Assembly: GCA_044225795.1 (NCBI GenBank)
Contig: JBGAIF010000002.1
Location: 186,001 to 250,000, forward strand
Source: Nemorincola sp044225795
Lineage (GTDB): Bacteria; Bacteroidota; Bacteroidia; Chitinophagales; Chitinophagaceae
Direction of reading: 5' to 3'
Length of the DNA: 64,000 nucleotides
Below the pieces are notes generated by a model. The model ran no database searches and was not told the DNA's origin. It saw only the letters and a program-made list of their open reading frames with translations. The position numbers and the translations under genes were made by a program. Position 1 is the stretch's first letter; each line of letters starts with the position of its first letter. Shown in pieces: positions 43,862 to 52,902 of the stretch.

Positions 43862-44533
43862 TCACCCGGTTATAAATATCCTGTTCAATTTGTAGGTAAC
43901 GATCTCATTGACCGGGAAGACCGCATTGAATTGTTCCAGGACCCTTTGCCATTCCGCTTCGTCAGACACCATATAGTTGAATGCAAGCCTGCCACCGGGA
44001 GCCAGGCTATGACGGCACAAACTAAAGAACTGTTGTGTTGTGATAAAATCGGGCACTACCCTACCAATGAACACATCGAGGAAGATGAGGTCAAACTTGT
44101 CTGTGTTCTTTTCAATGAAGGTGCCCGCATCCAGACAAACAGGACGCGCTGAGAACATTTTGTCCCTACCCAGAAATTCCATAGCGCATTTGAGTACCGA
44201 CTTGTTATTCTCTACCAGTGTATAATGCGGATGAATACGGTATTTACGAAGAACCTGTACAATACTGCCAAGGCCTGTACCCAAGACGAGCACTTTCTTA
44301 ACAGAGGGCAAAAAGGGTTTAAGATGCTTTGCCGCAGTGACGGCAGGCAGGTATTTGTCACCATCAGAATAGAGTGTATCTCTTGTGCCTAACTGCAGCC
44401 TGTTATTGGCGAGATACAGTTCCAGGTGTTCATTCCCCTCATCAAGGCGACGGAGCCTTACGGGAAACAAATAGCTTAACAATGATATCAGTATCGGTAT
44501 TCGGATATGAAGCGCGTTACAGTACGTTATCAC
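43862..44533 (-). CDS. Spermidine-synthase-like SAM-dependent methyltransferase fold protein
   Basis: A 223-residue class I Rossmann-fold protein. The SAM/decarboxy-SAM-binding motif is KVLVLGTGLGSIVQVL, then TLVENNKSVLKCAM (acidic ribose-binding residue), CLDAGTF and FDLIFLDVFIGRVVPDF, which resembles the spermidine synthase DxD-like block. The N-terminal part (LYLANNRLQLGTRDTLYSDGDKYLPAV) corresponds to the synthase entry domain, so the fold is spermidine-synthase-like, but catalytic specificity is not shown. It starts within the last 4 bp of plsY, so the two are coupled. Confidence 0.72.
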   Translation of the reverse strand: MITYCNALHIRIPILISLLSYLFPVRLRRLDEGNEHLELYLANNRLQLGTRDTLYSDGDKYLPAVTAAKHLKPFLPSVKKVLVLGTGLGSIVQVLRKYRIHPHYTLVENNKSVLKCAMEFLGRDKMFSARPVCLDAGTFIEKNTDKFDLIFLDVFIGRVVPDFITTQQFFSLCRHSLAPGGRLAFNYMVSDEAEWQRVLEQFNAVFPVNEIVTYKLNRIFITG

Positions 44534-45177
44534 TCATCGCTGCCCCGAAGCCTGCGCTTCCTGAAGAAAGGCACTTTGCTTTCATTGCCGTTAAGCAGCC
44601 TGCTGATGTTTTTATGATGGGTCAGCACCACCAGAAAAGCCGTCGCTATGGCAAACAGCCTGTAACTGAGCTCCTGGGCATGAGCATTAAATATAAATAA
44701 AATCATTAATGGAAATGCTATGCTGGCCGTAATAGAGCTCAGCGATACATAACGCGTCAGGAACAGCATCAACAGGAACACCACCACAAGGCTAAAGGCT
44801 ACAATCGGGTGTATGGACAAGATCATACCAAAAAGTGTGGCGATACCCTTACCACCACGAAACTCTGCCCAAATTGGGAAGATATGTCCTAGAACAGCGA
44901 AAAGACCGAGGAATATCTGGAGGTTAACGAAGGGCTCGCTGGCGATGGTATAATGCGACAACATGGACAGCTTAACAGCCAGGAACCCCTTCATCATATC
45001 GCCAAACATAACTCCGGCTCCTGCCTTCTTACCTAATATCCTGAATGTATTCGTTGCGCCTGCATTACCACTACCATGCTCCCTGATATCTATACCGTAC
45101 ACCCATTTACTTACCCAAACGGCCGTAGGAATGGACCCGATCAGGTAAGCTAAAATCAATAGAATCGCTATTGCCAT
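44530..45177 (-). CDS. plsY: Glycerol-3-phosphate acyltransferase PlsY
   Basis: This 215-residue inner-membrane enzyme transfers an acyl group from acyl-phosphate to glycerol-3-phosphate, the first step of phospholipid synthesis. About six membrane segments are present, with the three PlsY motifs: GSGNAGATNTFRILGKKAG, the Lys/Gly phosphate-loop FRGGKGIATLFG and the HKNISRLLNG(N)E block near the end. Length is normal. A TAAATTTG box lies 28 nt upstream. Its stop overlaps the methyltransferase start, so it is the first gene of a two-gene operon. Confidence 0.95.
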   Translation of the reverse strand: MAIAILLILAYLIGSIPTAVWVSKWVYGIDIREHGSGNAGATNTFRILGKKAGAGVMFGDMMKGFLAVKLSMLSHYTIASEPFVNLQIFLGLFAVLGHIFPIWAEFRGGKGIATLFGMILSIHPIVAFSLVVVFLLMLFLTRYVSLSSITASIAFPLMILFIFNAHAQELSYRLFAIATAFLVVLTHHKNISRLLNGNESKVPFFRKRRLRGSDE

Positions 45178-45205
45178 TATTGTCTATGAATTCGTTGGTA
45201 GAAAA

Positions 45206-45213
45206 CAAATTTA
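45206..45213 (-). promoter_or_regulatory. -7 promoter box of plsY
   Basis: CAAATTTA on the plus strand is TAAATTTG on the minus strand, 28 nt before the plsY start. Confidence 0.55.
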
Positions 45214-45286
45214 ATTGTTCTTCTGCTAAAATCCTAACAAGATATTCAATAATATCTGCACAGATAATGGTGCAAAAATAAGCAAA

Positions 45287-46105
45287 TTATAGTTTTTCGA
45301 ATAGCAGTGCTATCCAGCCATTGAGTTCTTTAACATTTCTGAAAACAAAGCCTGCATCAGCGGCTGATGCCAATATGACCTCTTTGTCCTCAATCAACAG
45401 GCCGCTCATGATAATAGCGCCCCCTGCACGGAGCAACGTATGTATATCTGCCATGTATTGAAGCAATATGTGACGGTTGATATTTGCGAGTATCACATCT
45501 ACCGGCTTGTGAGGCACCTCTTCCAGGGAGCCGATACGAACTGCTATATGCTTACAGCCATTACGAAGTACATTCTCTTCCGCATTTTCCATGCACCATT
45601 TATCATTGTCTATCGCCAATATATCGGACGCACCGAGCTTTTCCGCCATAATTGCCAGTACTCCGGTTCCCGAGCCAAAATCGAGCACTGACCTACCCTG
45701 CAAGTCTATATCCTTCATCATTGTCAATACTAACTGAGTAGTGGCATGATGACCGGTACCGAAAGACATTTTAGGGGTGATGATGATCTCGTATGGCGTG
45801 CTGACCTCAATATCATGGAAGTGTGCCCTTATGGTACAAAAGCCATCCACTATTACGGGCTGGAAATTAGACTCCCAAAGCTGGTTCCAGTTTTGCTCAG
45901 CTACTTCCTCCGTCTTATAATCGAGCTGCAATGTCTTTGCTATCTCCTTCAGATCATCTTCTGAGAACGAATCGCTGCTGATATATGCCAGCAGATCGTT
46001 TCCGATCTCTTCAAATCCTTCGTAACCTGCATCAGCCAGTAATGCTATAAGAATATCACCGTCGCCTCCTTCCGGAATCGCGAACGTAACTTTAATATGC
46101 GACAT
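45287..46105 (-). CDS. prmA: Ribosomal protein L11 methyltransferase
   Basis: This 272-residue enzyme trimethylates L11. An N-terminal ~90-residue substrate-recognition domain (IKVTFAIPEGGDGDILIALLADAGYEGFEE) is followed by the SAM domain with MSFGTGHHATTQLVL, DFGSGTGVLAI and the catalytic-region VDVILANINRHILL motif (NxN/D type). Length is normal for the shorter Bacteroidota form. It is 14 bp downstream of the GlsB-like gene, so likely co-transcribed. Confidence 0.94.
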   Translation of the reverse strand: MSHIKVTFAIPEGGDGDILIALLADAGYEGFEEIGNDLLAYISSDSFSEDDLKEIAKTLQLDYKTEEVAEQNWNQLWESNFQPVIVDGFCTIRAHFHDIEVSTPYEIIITPKMSFGTGHHATTQLVLTMMKDIDLQGRSVLDFGSGTGVLAIMAEKLGASDILAIDNDKWCMENAEENVLRNGCKHIAVRIGSLEEVPHKPVDVILANINRHILLQYMADIHTLLRAGGAIIMSGLLIEDKEVILASAADAGFVFRNVKELNGWIALLFEKL

Positions 46106-46119
46106 AAAATAAACGGAGG

Positions 46120-46371
46120 CTACCCTCTGCCCCGGCGAATGAGTTTGATGACCAACGCAAGAATGACCGCGCCGGCAATAGCAGTAATGAAATTATTTAT
46201 GAAATGGTTGCCTGTAAGATGTATGGTACCAAAAAGCCTATGGCCCAGGTATGCCCCAACTATTCCTACAATCACATCAACAAGGAAGCTCCCGGTATCT
46301 GAGTCAACGATCGCGCCCGCGATCCAGCCAACGATGGCCCCGATAATAACGATGATCAAAATCTCTGTCAT
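46120..46371 (-). CDS. GlsB/YeaQ/YmgE family small membrane protein
   Basis: This 83-residue protein has three hydrophobic segments with the Gly-rich pattern of the transglycosylase-associated (YeaQ/YmgE/GlsB) family: IIVIIGAIVGWIAGAIVDSDTG, LVDVIVGIVGAYLGHRLFG and FITAIAGAVILALVIKLI, ending in RRGRG. Family members are linked to stress responses, with no proven reaction. It is the first gene of a probable operon with prmA. Confidence 0.85.
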   Translation of the reverse strand: MTEILIIVIIGAIVGWIAGAIVDSDTGSFLVDVIVGIVGAYLGHRLFGTIHLTGNHFINNFITAIAGAVILALVIKLIRRGRG

Positions 46372-46392
46372 AATCTATCTTTTCATAAAAGT

Positions 46393-46424
46393 AACAAAGG
46401 TTGCAGATACCTGCAACCTTTGTT
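46393..46424. terminator. Terminator downstream of porE
   Basis: A perfect 14-bp stem AACAAAGGTTGCAG / CTGCAACCTTTGTT with loop ATAC. It lies 22 nt beyond the porE stop and just before the GlsB-like start, ending the T9SS transcript. Confidence 0.88.
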
Positions 46425-46445
46425 CATTATCGTATATAGTAATTA

Positions 46446-48689
46446 CTATTCTTCGTCCTTGTTAGTTGCAGGCTTCTTACCTGGCTGAGCCGGCTCATCG
46501 TCAGCTTCAGGCTCTATGCGAAGATTCTTTTCCTGCTGATCCATTGTACCCGGCAACGCGCTGTTGTACAATACGCGACGTGTAGGAACATCTGTAATGA
46601 TGCGAAACTCTGTACGACGGTTCAACTGACGGCCTTCCGGATTGTCTTTACCATTGAGCTCGTTAGGTGCAGCCGCATTCTTTGATCCAAAACCTTTAGC
46701 GGTCAGCCTGCCCCTATCAATACCGTTCTTTTCCAGGTAGTCGAGCACTGACTGTGCACGACGCTGAGAAAGAGCCATATTGTATTCGTCCTTACCCTTT
46801 GAGTCAGTGTAAGAGTATATCTCTACAGTGATGGAAGGGTTGTCTGTAAGGAAGTGAACAACTGAGTCAAGAGAGGCAACAGATTCTGTACGCAGAGTAG
46901 CCTTATCATAATCATAATAGATGTTATGCACGCTGAAGCTATTCCTGATACTATCGAGATAGATAGTCACGTAAACTGTATCATCAGGATCCGAACGCTT
47001 GATCTCCATAGTGCTTACAGAAGCACGTGTAGAAGTGTAGCCTTGTTTGTCGCCGGTGATCACATAAGAATGACCACGAGCCATGTTGAACATGAAGTTA
47101 CCATCTTCAGAATTATAAGTATTCAACTCACCCTTCTGGTCGATCATCTTAACAACTGTCTGAGGAATCAACTCCTGTGTTCTTTTACTTACAACCTTAC
47201 CGATAACGGCAAGCTTTGGCTCGCCCTGTATACGCCAGATGTCATTACAACATGTAGGGTTTTTAAGGGCATAAGAACCGATACGGTTAGACACTACGTA
47301 TGCATCTGGTTTACCCAACGGATCTTTAATGTAATAGAGCTCATCCGCAGAAGTATTGATCGGATAGCCCATGTTATGCAGGTTAGTATAACGTGAAGGG
47401 CCACCATCGGCTGAGTAAATATCGAAACCACCCATAGACTGGAGACCATTTGTAGCAAAGTACAATTTGTTCACGCGAGAATCGTAGTATGGAGTGATCT
47501 CATCAGATGTAGTATTGATCTGCTTGCCGGCATTCTGAGGACGACGGTAGGCGCCATTACGAGGATCGATAACTGAATACCATATATCATATCCACCGCG
47601 GCTCTGTAATTTTCTGTCAGAAGAGAAGAAGAGTACTTCTTTCTTACCAACTTTGGCAACAAACGGCATAGTGTTAGAAGATCCGGGTTCATTCACATTA
47701 CCGGGTACTAATTCCGGGGCCAACCAATGTTGCTCTGCAAACCTGGAAACGAAGATACTGCAGGTGATGATCATTGAATCGCCCTGAGCACATTTGGTAA
47801 AGTAAAACCTATCTCCACCGGGGCTGAAACATCCGTTACCAACGTGAGCAGCACCATCGTTAAAGCCACCATCATTAAATGCTAAAGGCCATTGGAAAGA
47901 GTCAACTACCGGACCAGGTTGTTTATGAGAAATAAGGAAGTGTTCTTTGTATTGAAGCTTATCATATCCATTATCTTCTATCACAGCATTGCGGCCCATT
48001 GTGGAGAACAGCAGCGCAGAGTCACCAAGAGGGTATGGAGATAATTCCGTGTATGAAGTATTTACGTTAGGGCCAGCATTGATCACAGTAAATGGTTCAG
48101 GATTTTTGATAGACTGAATGGCCATCTCACAACCTTTGATCTCGATCTGAACTTTCTTTTTGATCTTCTTCATTTCCTTAGCACTGGGGCTCCTATCCGG
48201 GTCCTTGGCCACGGCATCACTTACCGCATTCTGGTTCGCACCACCCGATGCAAGTTTCTTATTCTCAAGAAGGAATTGGTTGAAGCATTCAATTGCCGCT
48301 TTATATTCGCCCTGTTGTTTCAGCATGAGGCCGGCATAGTAGCCGGAAAGGGGGTAATCCTTTTTGTCCAGTGCATATGCCTCTTTATAATAGTGTGCAG
48401 CCGGTACGTAGTCACGAACAAATCTGTAGCATTCAGCCAGACGATAAGTAAGGAACGGATTACGTTCGTCTGCTGCTTTTAACTGCTGGTAATAATCAAC
48501 GGCATTAAAATAGCTACCTTGCCTGTACAAGTCATCTGCCCAACGCAATTTCCTGTCATAATTAAGATTACCTACCGGATCATTTGCCTTATTTCTGTAT
48601 TTCCTCTCTTTCTTCGTTTGTGCAATTGCATCATATTGAACCGTAACGATGATCGCCGCTATAAAAAGGTACAGCCAATTTTTTCTCAT
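46446..48689 (-). CDS. porE: PorE-like T9SS protein: TPR, propeller, CRD and OmpA domains
   Basis: A 747-residue periplasmic/outer-membrane protein with a signal peptide (MRKNWLYLFIAAIIVTVQYDAIAQ). Domains in order: TPR repeats (about 45-155, DDLYRQGSYFNAVDYYQQLK, YYKEAYALDKKDYPLSGYYAG), a PD40/WD40-like propeller (about 215-500, with FSSDRKLQSRGGYDIWYS), a CRD-like domain (about 500-590, VIGKVVSKRTQELIPQTVVKMI) and an OmpA-type peptidoglycan-binding domain (about 605-715, YYDYDKATLRTESVASLD, SQRRAQSVLDYLEKNGIDRGRL, NRRTEFRI). This four-domain order is that of PorE, which couples the T9SS to the cell wall. porP lies directly upstream. Confidence 0.85.
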   Translation of the reverse strand: MRKNWLYLFIAAIIVTVQYDAIAQTKKERKYRNKANDPVGNLNYDRKLRWADDLYRQGSYFNAVDYYQQLKAADERNPFLTYRLAECYRFVRDYVPAAHYYKEAYALDKKDYPLSGYYAGLMLKQQGEYKAAIECFNQFLLENKKLASGGANQNAVSDAVAKDPDRSPSAKEMKKIKKKVQIEIKGCEMAIQSIKNPEPFTVINAGPNVNTSYTELSPYPLGDSALLFSTMGRNAVIEDNGYDKLQYKEHFLISHKQPGPVVDSFQWPLAFNDGGFNDGAAHVGNGCFSPGGDRFYFTKCAQGDSMIITCSIFVSRFAEQHWLAPELVPGNVNEPGSSNTMPFVAKVGKKEVLFFSSDRKLQSRGGYDIWYSVIDPRNGAYRRPQNAGKQINTTSDEITPYYDSRVNKLYFATNGLQSMGGFDIYSADGGPSRYTNLHNMGYPINTSADELYYIKDPLGKPDAYVVSNRIGSYALKNPTCCNDIWRIQGEPKLAVIGKVVSKRTQELIPQTVVKMIDQKGELNTYNSEDGNFMFNMARGHSYVITGDKQGYTSTRASVSTMEIKRSDPDDTVYVTIYLDSIRNSFSVHNIYYDYDKATLRTESVASLDSVVHFLTDNPSITVEIYSYTDSKGKDEYNMALSQRRAQSVLDYLEKNGIDRGRLTAKGFGSKNAAAPNELNGKDNPEGRQLNRRTEFRIITDVPTRRVLYNSALPGTMDQQEKNLRIEPEADDEPAQPGKKPATNKDEE

Positions 48690-48741
48690 GTGCGTGAGCG
48701 TTGTTAATGGATATAAAAGTATAAATTGGTTTTAAAAAAAA

Positions 48742-48771
48742 GAAGGGCTTTTAAAAAAAACTTAGCCCTTC
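48742..48771 (-). terminator. Hairpin between porP and porE
   Basis: GAAGGGCT / AGCCCTTC stem with a 14-nt A-rich loop. On the minus strand a run of eight T follows, as in a rho-independent terminator. It lies between the porP stop and the porE start, so it probably reduces rather than abolishes porE transcription, or porE has its own promoter. Confidence 0.7.
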
Positions 48772-48792
48772 ACCTATATATTTATTATTATT

Positions 48793-49848
48793 TTAGAATC
48801 TGGCGCAAGGAATGGTCCTTTTATTGGCAAACCTGATGGCGTTTGGCGCAATATACCTGAGTGCGATCTCAAATCCGCCATTTCCATGACTGGACGCATT
48901 AAGATCGGAAATATTATAATCATACCCAACCCCGATACGAACTCCCTTGAATTCAACACCTGCTGTGATCATAGCGGCATCACCTGTGCGGTACCAGCCC
49001 CCAAGGAATACGGCAGTAGAAAAGTTCTGATAACCAGTGGAATTACCCACTTCGTAGCGGAATTCGTTACCTGCAATGATCTCAGAAGCAGTTGCCTGGC
49101 TTTGGTATAAAACCGCCGGACGAAGTGTGAGGCGCTCGCCGGCAACCCAGTTAGCACCCAATTCTGCTGTATAACGCATGTCCAGACCAGTCTGACTATT
49201 TTGCTTCTTTTCTATCGCGTCATTAGGCTGATTGAGATTGTTACCGGCAATACCGATAATGAAACCGAACTTATCGCTGGAAGCGTGCGCATAAGAAATA
49301 CCGGCATTAACAAGGTAGTAATTCACTGAATTTCCGATTCCGAGATGATATTCCTGCGACGTAGCCGGAACAAAGGTTCCATTAACGAATTCATCACCGA
49401 AATACAGTTTGGAAAGATCGATACTTTTCTGAGCATAACCAGCCTGTAAGCCTACAGCAAGATCAGAACCTCCACGCTCAGAACGACCAAAGAACTTGTG
49501 ATAAGCAACAGAAAGCATACCCGTAAAGTTGGTAAGGTTAGCATCTCCTGCCTGATCTTTATACAATTGGAGGCCTGTAGCGAGATAGTCACCGTTACGA
49601 TCAATGAACAGAGGCAGATCTGCAGAAGCACCAAGGGTTACATAGGGTACAGTAACACTAGCCCATTGGTTCCTGTAAATACCGGAAGCACGAACCTGTC
49701 CGTCATACATACCAGTAAATGCGGGGTTGATCACAAGGGGTGTCATGTCAAATTGGGTGAAGTGAATGTCCTGGGCTTTCACAACCGTTGTGCTCAGCGT
49801 GATTGCAGCTGCAAGACCTAAACGGCTTATAATGCTTCTTCTGATCAT
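48793..49848 (-). CDS. porP: PorP/SprF family T9SS outer-membrane protein
   Basis: A 351-residue outer-membrane protein with a signal peptide (MIRRSIISRLGLAAAITLSTTVVKA). The PorP/SprF hallmarks are present: QDIHFTQFDMTPLVINPAFTGMYDGQVRASGIYRNQWASV, later VGVGYDYNISDLNASSHGNGGFEIALRY, and a barrel of about 14 strands. PorP-like proteins act with PorE in anchoring or assembling T9SS machinery, and SprF-like members help secrete SprB-type adhesins. No PorKLMN genes are nearby, so this is an isolated PorP-PorE pair of which several may exist per genome. Confidence 0.9.
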   Translation of the reverse strand: MIRRSIISRLGLAAAITLSTTVVKAQDIHFTQFDMTPLVINPAFTGMYDGQVRASGIYRNQWASVTVPYVTLGASADLPLFIDRNGDYLATGLQLYKDQAGDANLTNFTGMLSVAYHKFFGRSERGGSDLAVGLQAGYAQKSIDLSKLYFGDEFVNGTFVPATSQEYHLGIGNSVNYYLVNAGISYAHASSDKFGFIIGIAGNNLNQPNDAIEKKQNSQTGLDMRYTAELGANWVAGERLTLRPAVLYQSQATASEIIAGNEFRYEVGNSTGYQNFSTAVFLGGWYRTGDAAMITAGVEFKGVRIGVGYDYNISDLNASSHGNGGFEIALRYIAPNAIRFANKRTIPCARF

Positions 49849-50264
49849 TTCTATATAGTTATCGATGTAAAATTATGTTGTTAATACTGTGGTAAACAAT
49901 TTTTTAACGCTCTTTTATACCCTGCACACACCTAAATGTGCAGCAATATACACCAGACTAATACACCACGCCCCAAAAAACATGTTTCACCGAGGGTTGA
50001 AAATACGCAAATATTTCAAACTAGCAATGTTTTTGCGAATAATTTTAATTTATTCACCCTCTATCCACAGCCTTATCCGGACTGACATCGTGGTATATCT
50101 ACAGACAGTATAAAATTGAAAAAAGTTTGCTCATGTACAAAAATTTTCATTGACATATAAATATTTAATCATGTTTAAAAATGTTGGAAAAATAAATAAC
50201 ATCCTGCCTTCAGATTGCCGATTTTGCTTTAATAATATTGTATTTTTATACGCACAACTGTCAA
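49849..50264. other. AT-rich intergenic stretch between porP and ftsK
   Basis: This is the divergent space between the porP start and the ftsK start. No gene with family resemblance is seen, and no exact TAnnTTTG box for either gene, though AT-rich near-matches (TATTTTTA before ftsK) occur. It probably carries both promoters. Confidence 0.6.
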
Positions 50265-52847
50265 ATGGCTAACTCGCTTAAAAATAAAAAGACGGCACCA
50301 CCTCCTGCGGAAACACCGCCGGTCAGTGACCTTTCTCCCGTTCTTATGGACAAAAAACGTCAAATAACCTTAGGAATTGGCATTTTTTTCCTGTTAAGTG
50401 GCATTTTTACGTGCATTTCCATACTCAGTTATTGTTTTACCTGGACCATAGACCAAGACAAGCTGATATCCGGCAAGGGGATATCTTATTTTCTTTTTTC
50501 CGATCATACACCGGTTGCGAATGTTTGCGGCAGGCTGGGAGCAGCATTATCGCACATCCTTGTAAATAAAGGCGCGGGAATAGCCTCGCTGGCCATCGGT
50601 ATAGGACTTACGGCAATAGGTGTCAGCGTCATTTATGGAAAAAAGGCCGCAACGATAATGCGGTATATGAGGTGGGTATCTATTTTCCTGGTCCTGCTGG
50701 CCCCGGTCCTTACATTTATTTTTGAGAACAGTGCATTCCCTGTAGGCGGGGCATTGGGCAAGAATGCCATTGATTACTTCAATGGCTTACTGGGACGCCT
50801 GGGAACCGGCCTGGCGTTATTATCCATAGTGTGCTTCTTTGTGTTTGTCATCTTCGCCCTTGATATACGCCCTTTCCTGAACAGAATGAGAAAGCACGCG
50901 CAGAAAGTTTCGGCATCACTGGCACCTACCCCTGTTTTTAACGAACCGGAAGATGAAGAAGAGACCGAAGGCGGGACCGAGGAAGAAGCACCTGCTGTGA
51001 TACCTGCTGCCGAAGCTATTACCAACAGGCTCCTCAGCGACGAAGACGCTACCCCAATAATAGATGACAGCACCAGCAAGAAAGAGTGGGATATGACCGT
51101 ATCTGAACATGAGGGAGAAGAAGACAACGAAGAAGAGGAAGAAGAGGGATATACTGAAGAAGATACCGAAGAACCGGAAGATGAAGAGCAGGCCGCTTAC
51201 CAACAGTTTCTTGAAGAACGTAACGCAGCACATGAACCTGTAGCCGACACCCCTGCTGAAGACGTGGAGCTTTCTTATGTGGTAAAGCAAGTAGAAGAGC
51301 CCACCATAAAACATGGCGCGCATATCTCTATAGCAGACAACGAACCGTTTGCCCCCGAAGAGACACTCAGAAACTACAAATTTCCAACGCTTGATCTGCT
51401 TGAGGAACGTGTGCAGGAAGCCATATCACTGAACAGGGAAGAGCTCGAAAGAAATAAAGACCAGATCATTACTACGCTGAAAAGCTTTGGTATAGAAATA
51501 AAGAGCATTGCGGCAACCGTTGGCCCGACTGTGACGCTGTATGAGGTGGTACCGGCGGAAGGTGTGCGTATATCGAAGATCAGAAACCTTGAAGACGATA
51601 TTGCCCTTAACCTTGCCGCGCTGGGCATACGCATCATTGCGCCAATTCCCGGCAAGGGAACAATAGGTATTGAAGTACCTAATGCCAACAAACAGATCGT
51701 ATCCATGAGGGCCATACTTTCGAGCGAGAAGTTTGTGAACAATAAGATGAGCCTGCCTATAGCGCTTGGTAAAAAGATAGATAATGAGAATTACATTGTA
51801 GATCTTGCCACCATGCCTCACTTGCTGATGGCCGGAGCTACGGGACAAGGGAAATCTGTAGGTATCAATGCCATACTCGTTTCGCTGCTTTATAAAAAGC
51901 ATCCGTCGCAACTGAAGTTTGTGATGGTGGACCCTAAGAAAGTGGAACTCTCTATTTACCGTACCATCGAAAAACACTTCCTTGCCAAGCTGCCCAATGA
52001 AGAAGAAGCCATCATCACGGACATCAAAAAAGTGATCTACACGCTCAAAGCGCTATGTGATGAAATGGACGACAGGTATGGATTGCTGAAGGAAGCAGGC
52101 GCCAGAAATATTAAAGAGTACAACGAGAAGTTCATAGCACGCCGCCTTAATCCTGAAACACACAAATACCTGCCTTTTATAGTGCTCGTAATAGATGAGT
52201 TTGCCGACCTTATCATGACCGCAGGTAAAGAAGTGGAAATGCCTATTGCACGCCTGGCACAGCTTGCACGTGCCGTGGGCATACACCTTATCATTGCCAC
52301 TCAGCGCCCGTCGGTCAATGTGATCACAGGTACCATTAAAGCTAACTTCCCGGCACGTATCGCATTTAAGGTTTCCGCAAAAGTTGACTCACGCACCATC
52401 CTTGATACCGGAGGCGCAGAACAATTGGTAGGTCGCGGCGACATGCTCATCTCTCATGGCAGTGAACTGCTGCGACTGCAATGTGCTTTTGTGGACACAC
52501 CAGAGGTAGAAAGGGTAGTAGATTTCATTGGTGAACAAAGAGGCTACCCTACCGCGCATATGCTTCCTGAACCTGAAATGGACGATGAGGACGGTGGCAA
52601 TAAGAGCTTCGACCCTAAGAACAGAGACAAACTGTTTGAAGATTGCGCACGTATGGTTGTTCAGATGCAATCGGGATCAACCTCTAATTTGCAAAGACGA
52701 TTCAACCTCGGCTATAACAGAGCCGGCAGAATAATGGATCAACTGGAAGCCGCCAACATAGTAGGGCCTGCCGTAGGTAGCAAGCCCCGTGAGGTTTATT
52801 TCAAGACAGAAAGTGAATTGGAGCAGTTTTTCGCTACTTTAAACTAA
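50265..52847 (+). CDS. ftsK: DNA translocase FtsK/SpoIIIE
   Basis: This 860-residue DNA pump clears the chromosome from the septum and activates dimer resolution. It has four membrane helices within about 25-210, a very acidic linker (about 220-330, runs of Glu and Asp), the alpha domain and the ATPase beta domain with Walker A GATGQGKSVG and Walker B VLVIDEFADL, ending with the gamma winged-helix domain (DCARMVVQMQSGSTSNLQRRF) that reads KOPS. I start at ATG 50265 because the frame before it lacks features. The Gln in GATGQGKS is the usual Bacteroidota variant of the Walker A loop. Confidence 0.95.
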   Translation: MANSLKNKKTAPPPAETPPVSDLSPVLMDKKRQITLGIGIFFLLSGIFTCISILSYCFTWTIDQDKLISGKGISYFLFSDHTPVANVCGRLGAALSHILVNKGAGIASLAIGIGLTAIGVSVIYGKKAATIMRYMRWVSIFLVLLAPVLTFIFENSAFPVGGALGKNAIDYFNGLLGRLGTGLALLSIVCFFVFVIFALDIRPFLNRMRKHAQKVSASLAPTPVFNEPEDEEETEGGTEEEAPAVIPAAEAITNRLLSDEDATPIIDDSTSKKEWDMTVSEHEGEEDNEEEEEEGYTEEDTEEPEDEEQAAYQQFLEERNAAHEPVADTPAEDVELSYVVKQVEEPTIKHGAHISIADNEPFAPEETLRNYKFPTLDLLEERVQEAISLNREELERNKDQIITTLKSFGIEIKSIAATVGPTVTLYEVVPAEGVRISKIRNLEDDIALNLAALGIRIIAPIPGKGTIGIEVPNANKQIVSMRAILSSEKFVNNKMSLPIALGKKIDNENYIVDLATMPHLLMAGATGQGKSVGINAILVSLLYKKHPSQLKFVMVDPKKVELSIYRTIEKHFLAKLPNEEEAIITDIKKVIYTLKALCDEMDDRYGLLKEAGARNIKEYNEKFIARRLNPETHKYLPFIVLVIDEFADLIMTAGKEVEMPIARLAQLARAVGIHLIIATQRPSVNVITGTIKANFPARIAFKVSAKVDSRTILDTGGAEQLVGRGDMLISHGSELLRLQCAFVDTPEVERVVDFIGEQRGYPTAHMLPEPEMDDEDGGNKSFDPKNRDKLFEDCARMVVQMQSGSTSNLQRRFNLGYNRAGRIMDQLEAANIVGPAVGSKPREVYFKTESELEQFFATLN

Positions 52848-52853
52848 CTTTGC
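52846..52853 (+). promoter_or_regulatory. -7 promoter box of lolA
   Basis: TAACTTTG overlapping the ftsK stop, 49 nt before the lolA ATG. Confidence 0.5.
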
Positions 52854-52902
52854 GCTGCAAAAATTAACCACACTTTAAATTTTTCTTATTTAAGTTGCGC
52901 TT

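Noticed and set aside
46446..49848. A full T9SS core cluster (porKLMN, sov)
   Set aside because: Only the PorE-like and PorP-like genes are present; ftsK and prmA flank them.
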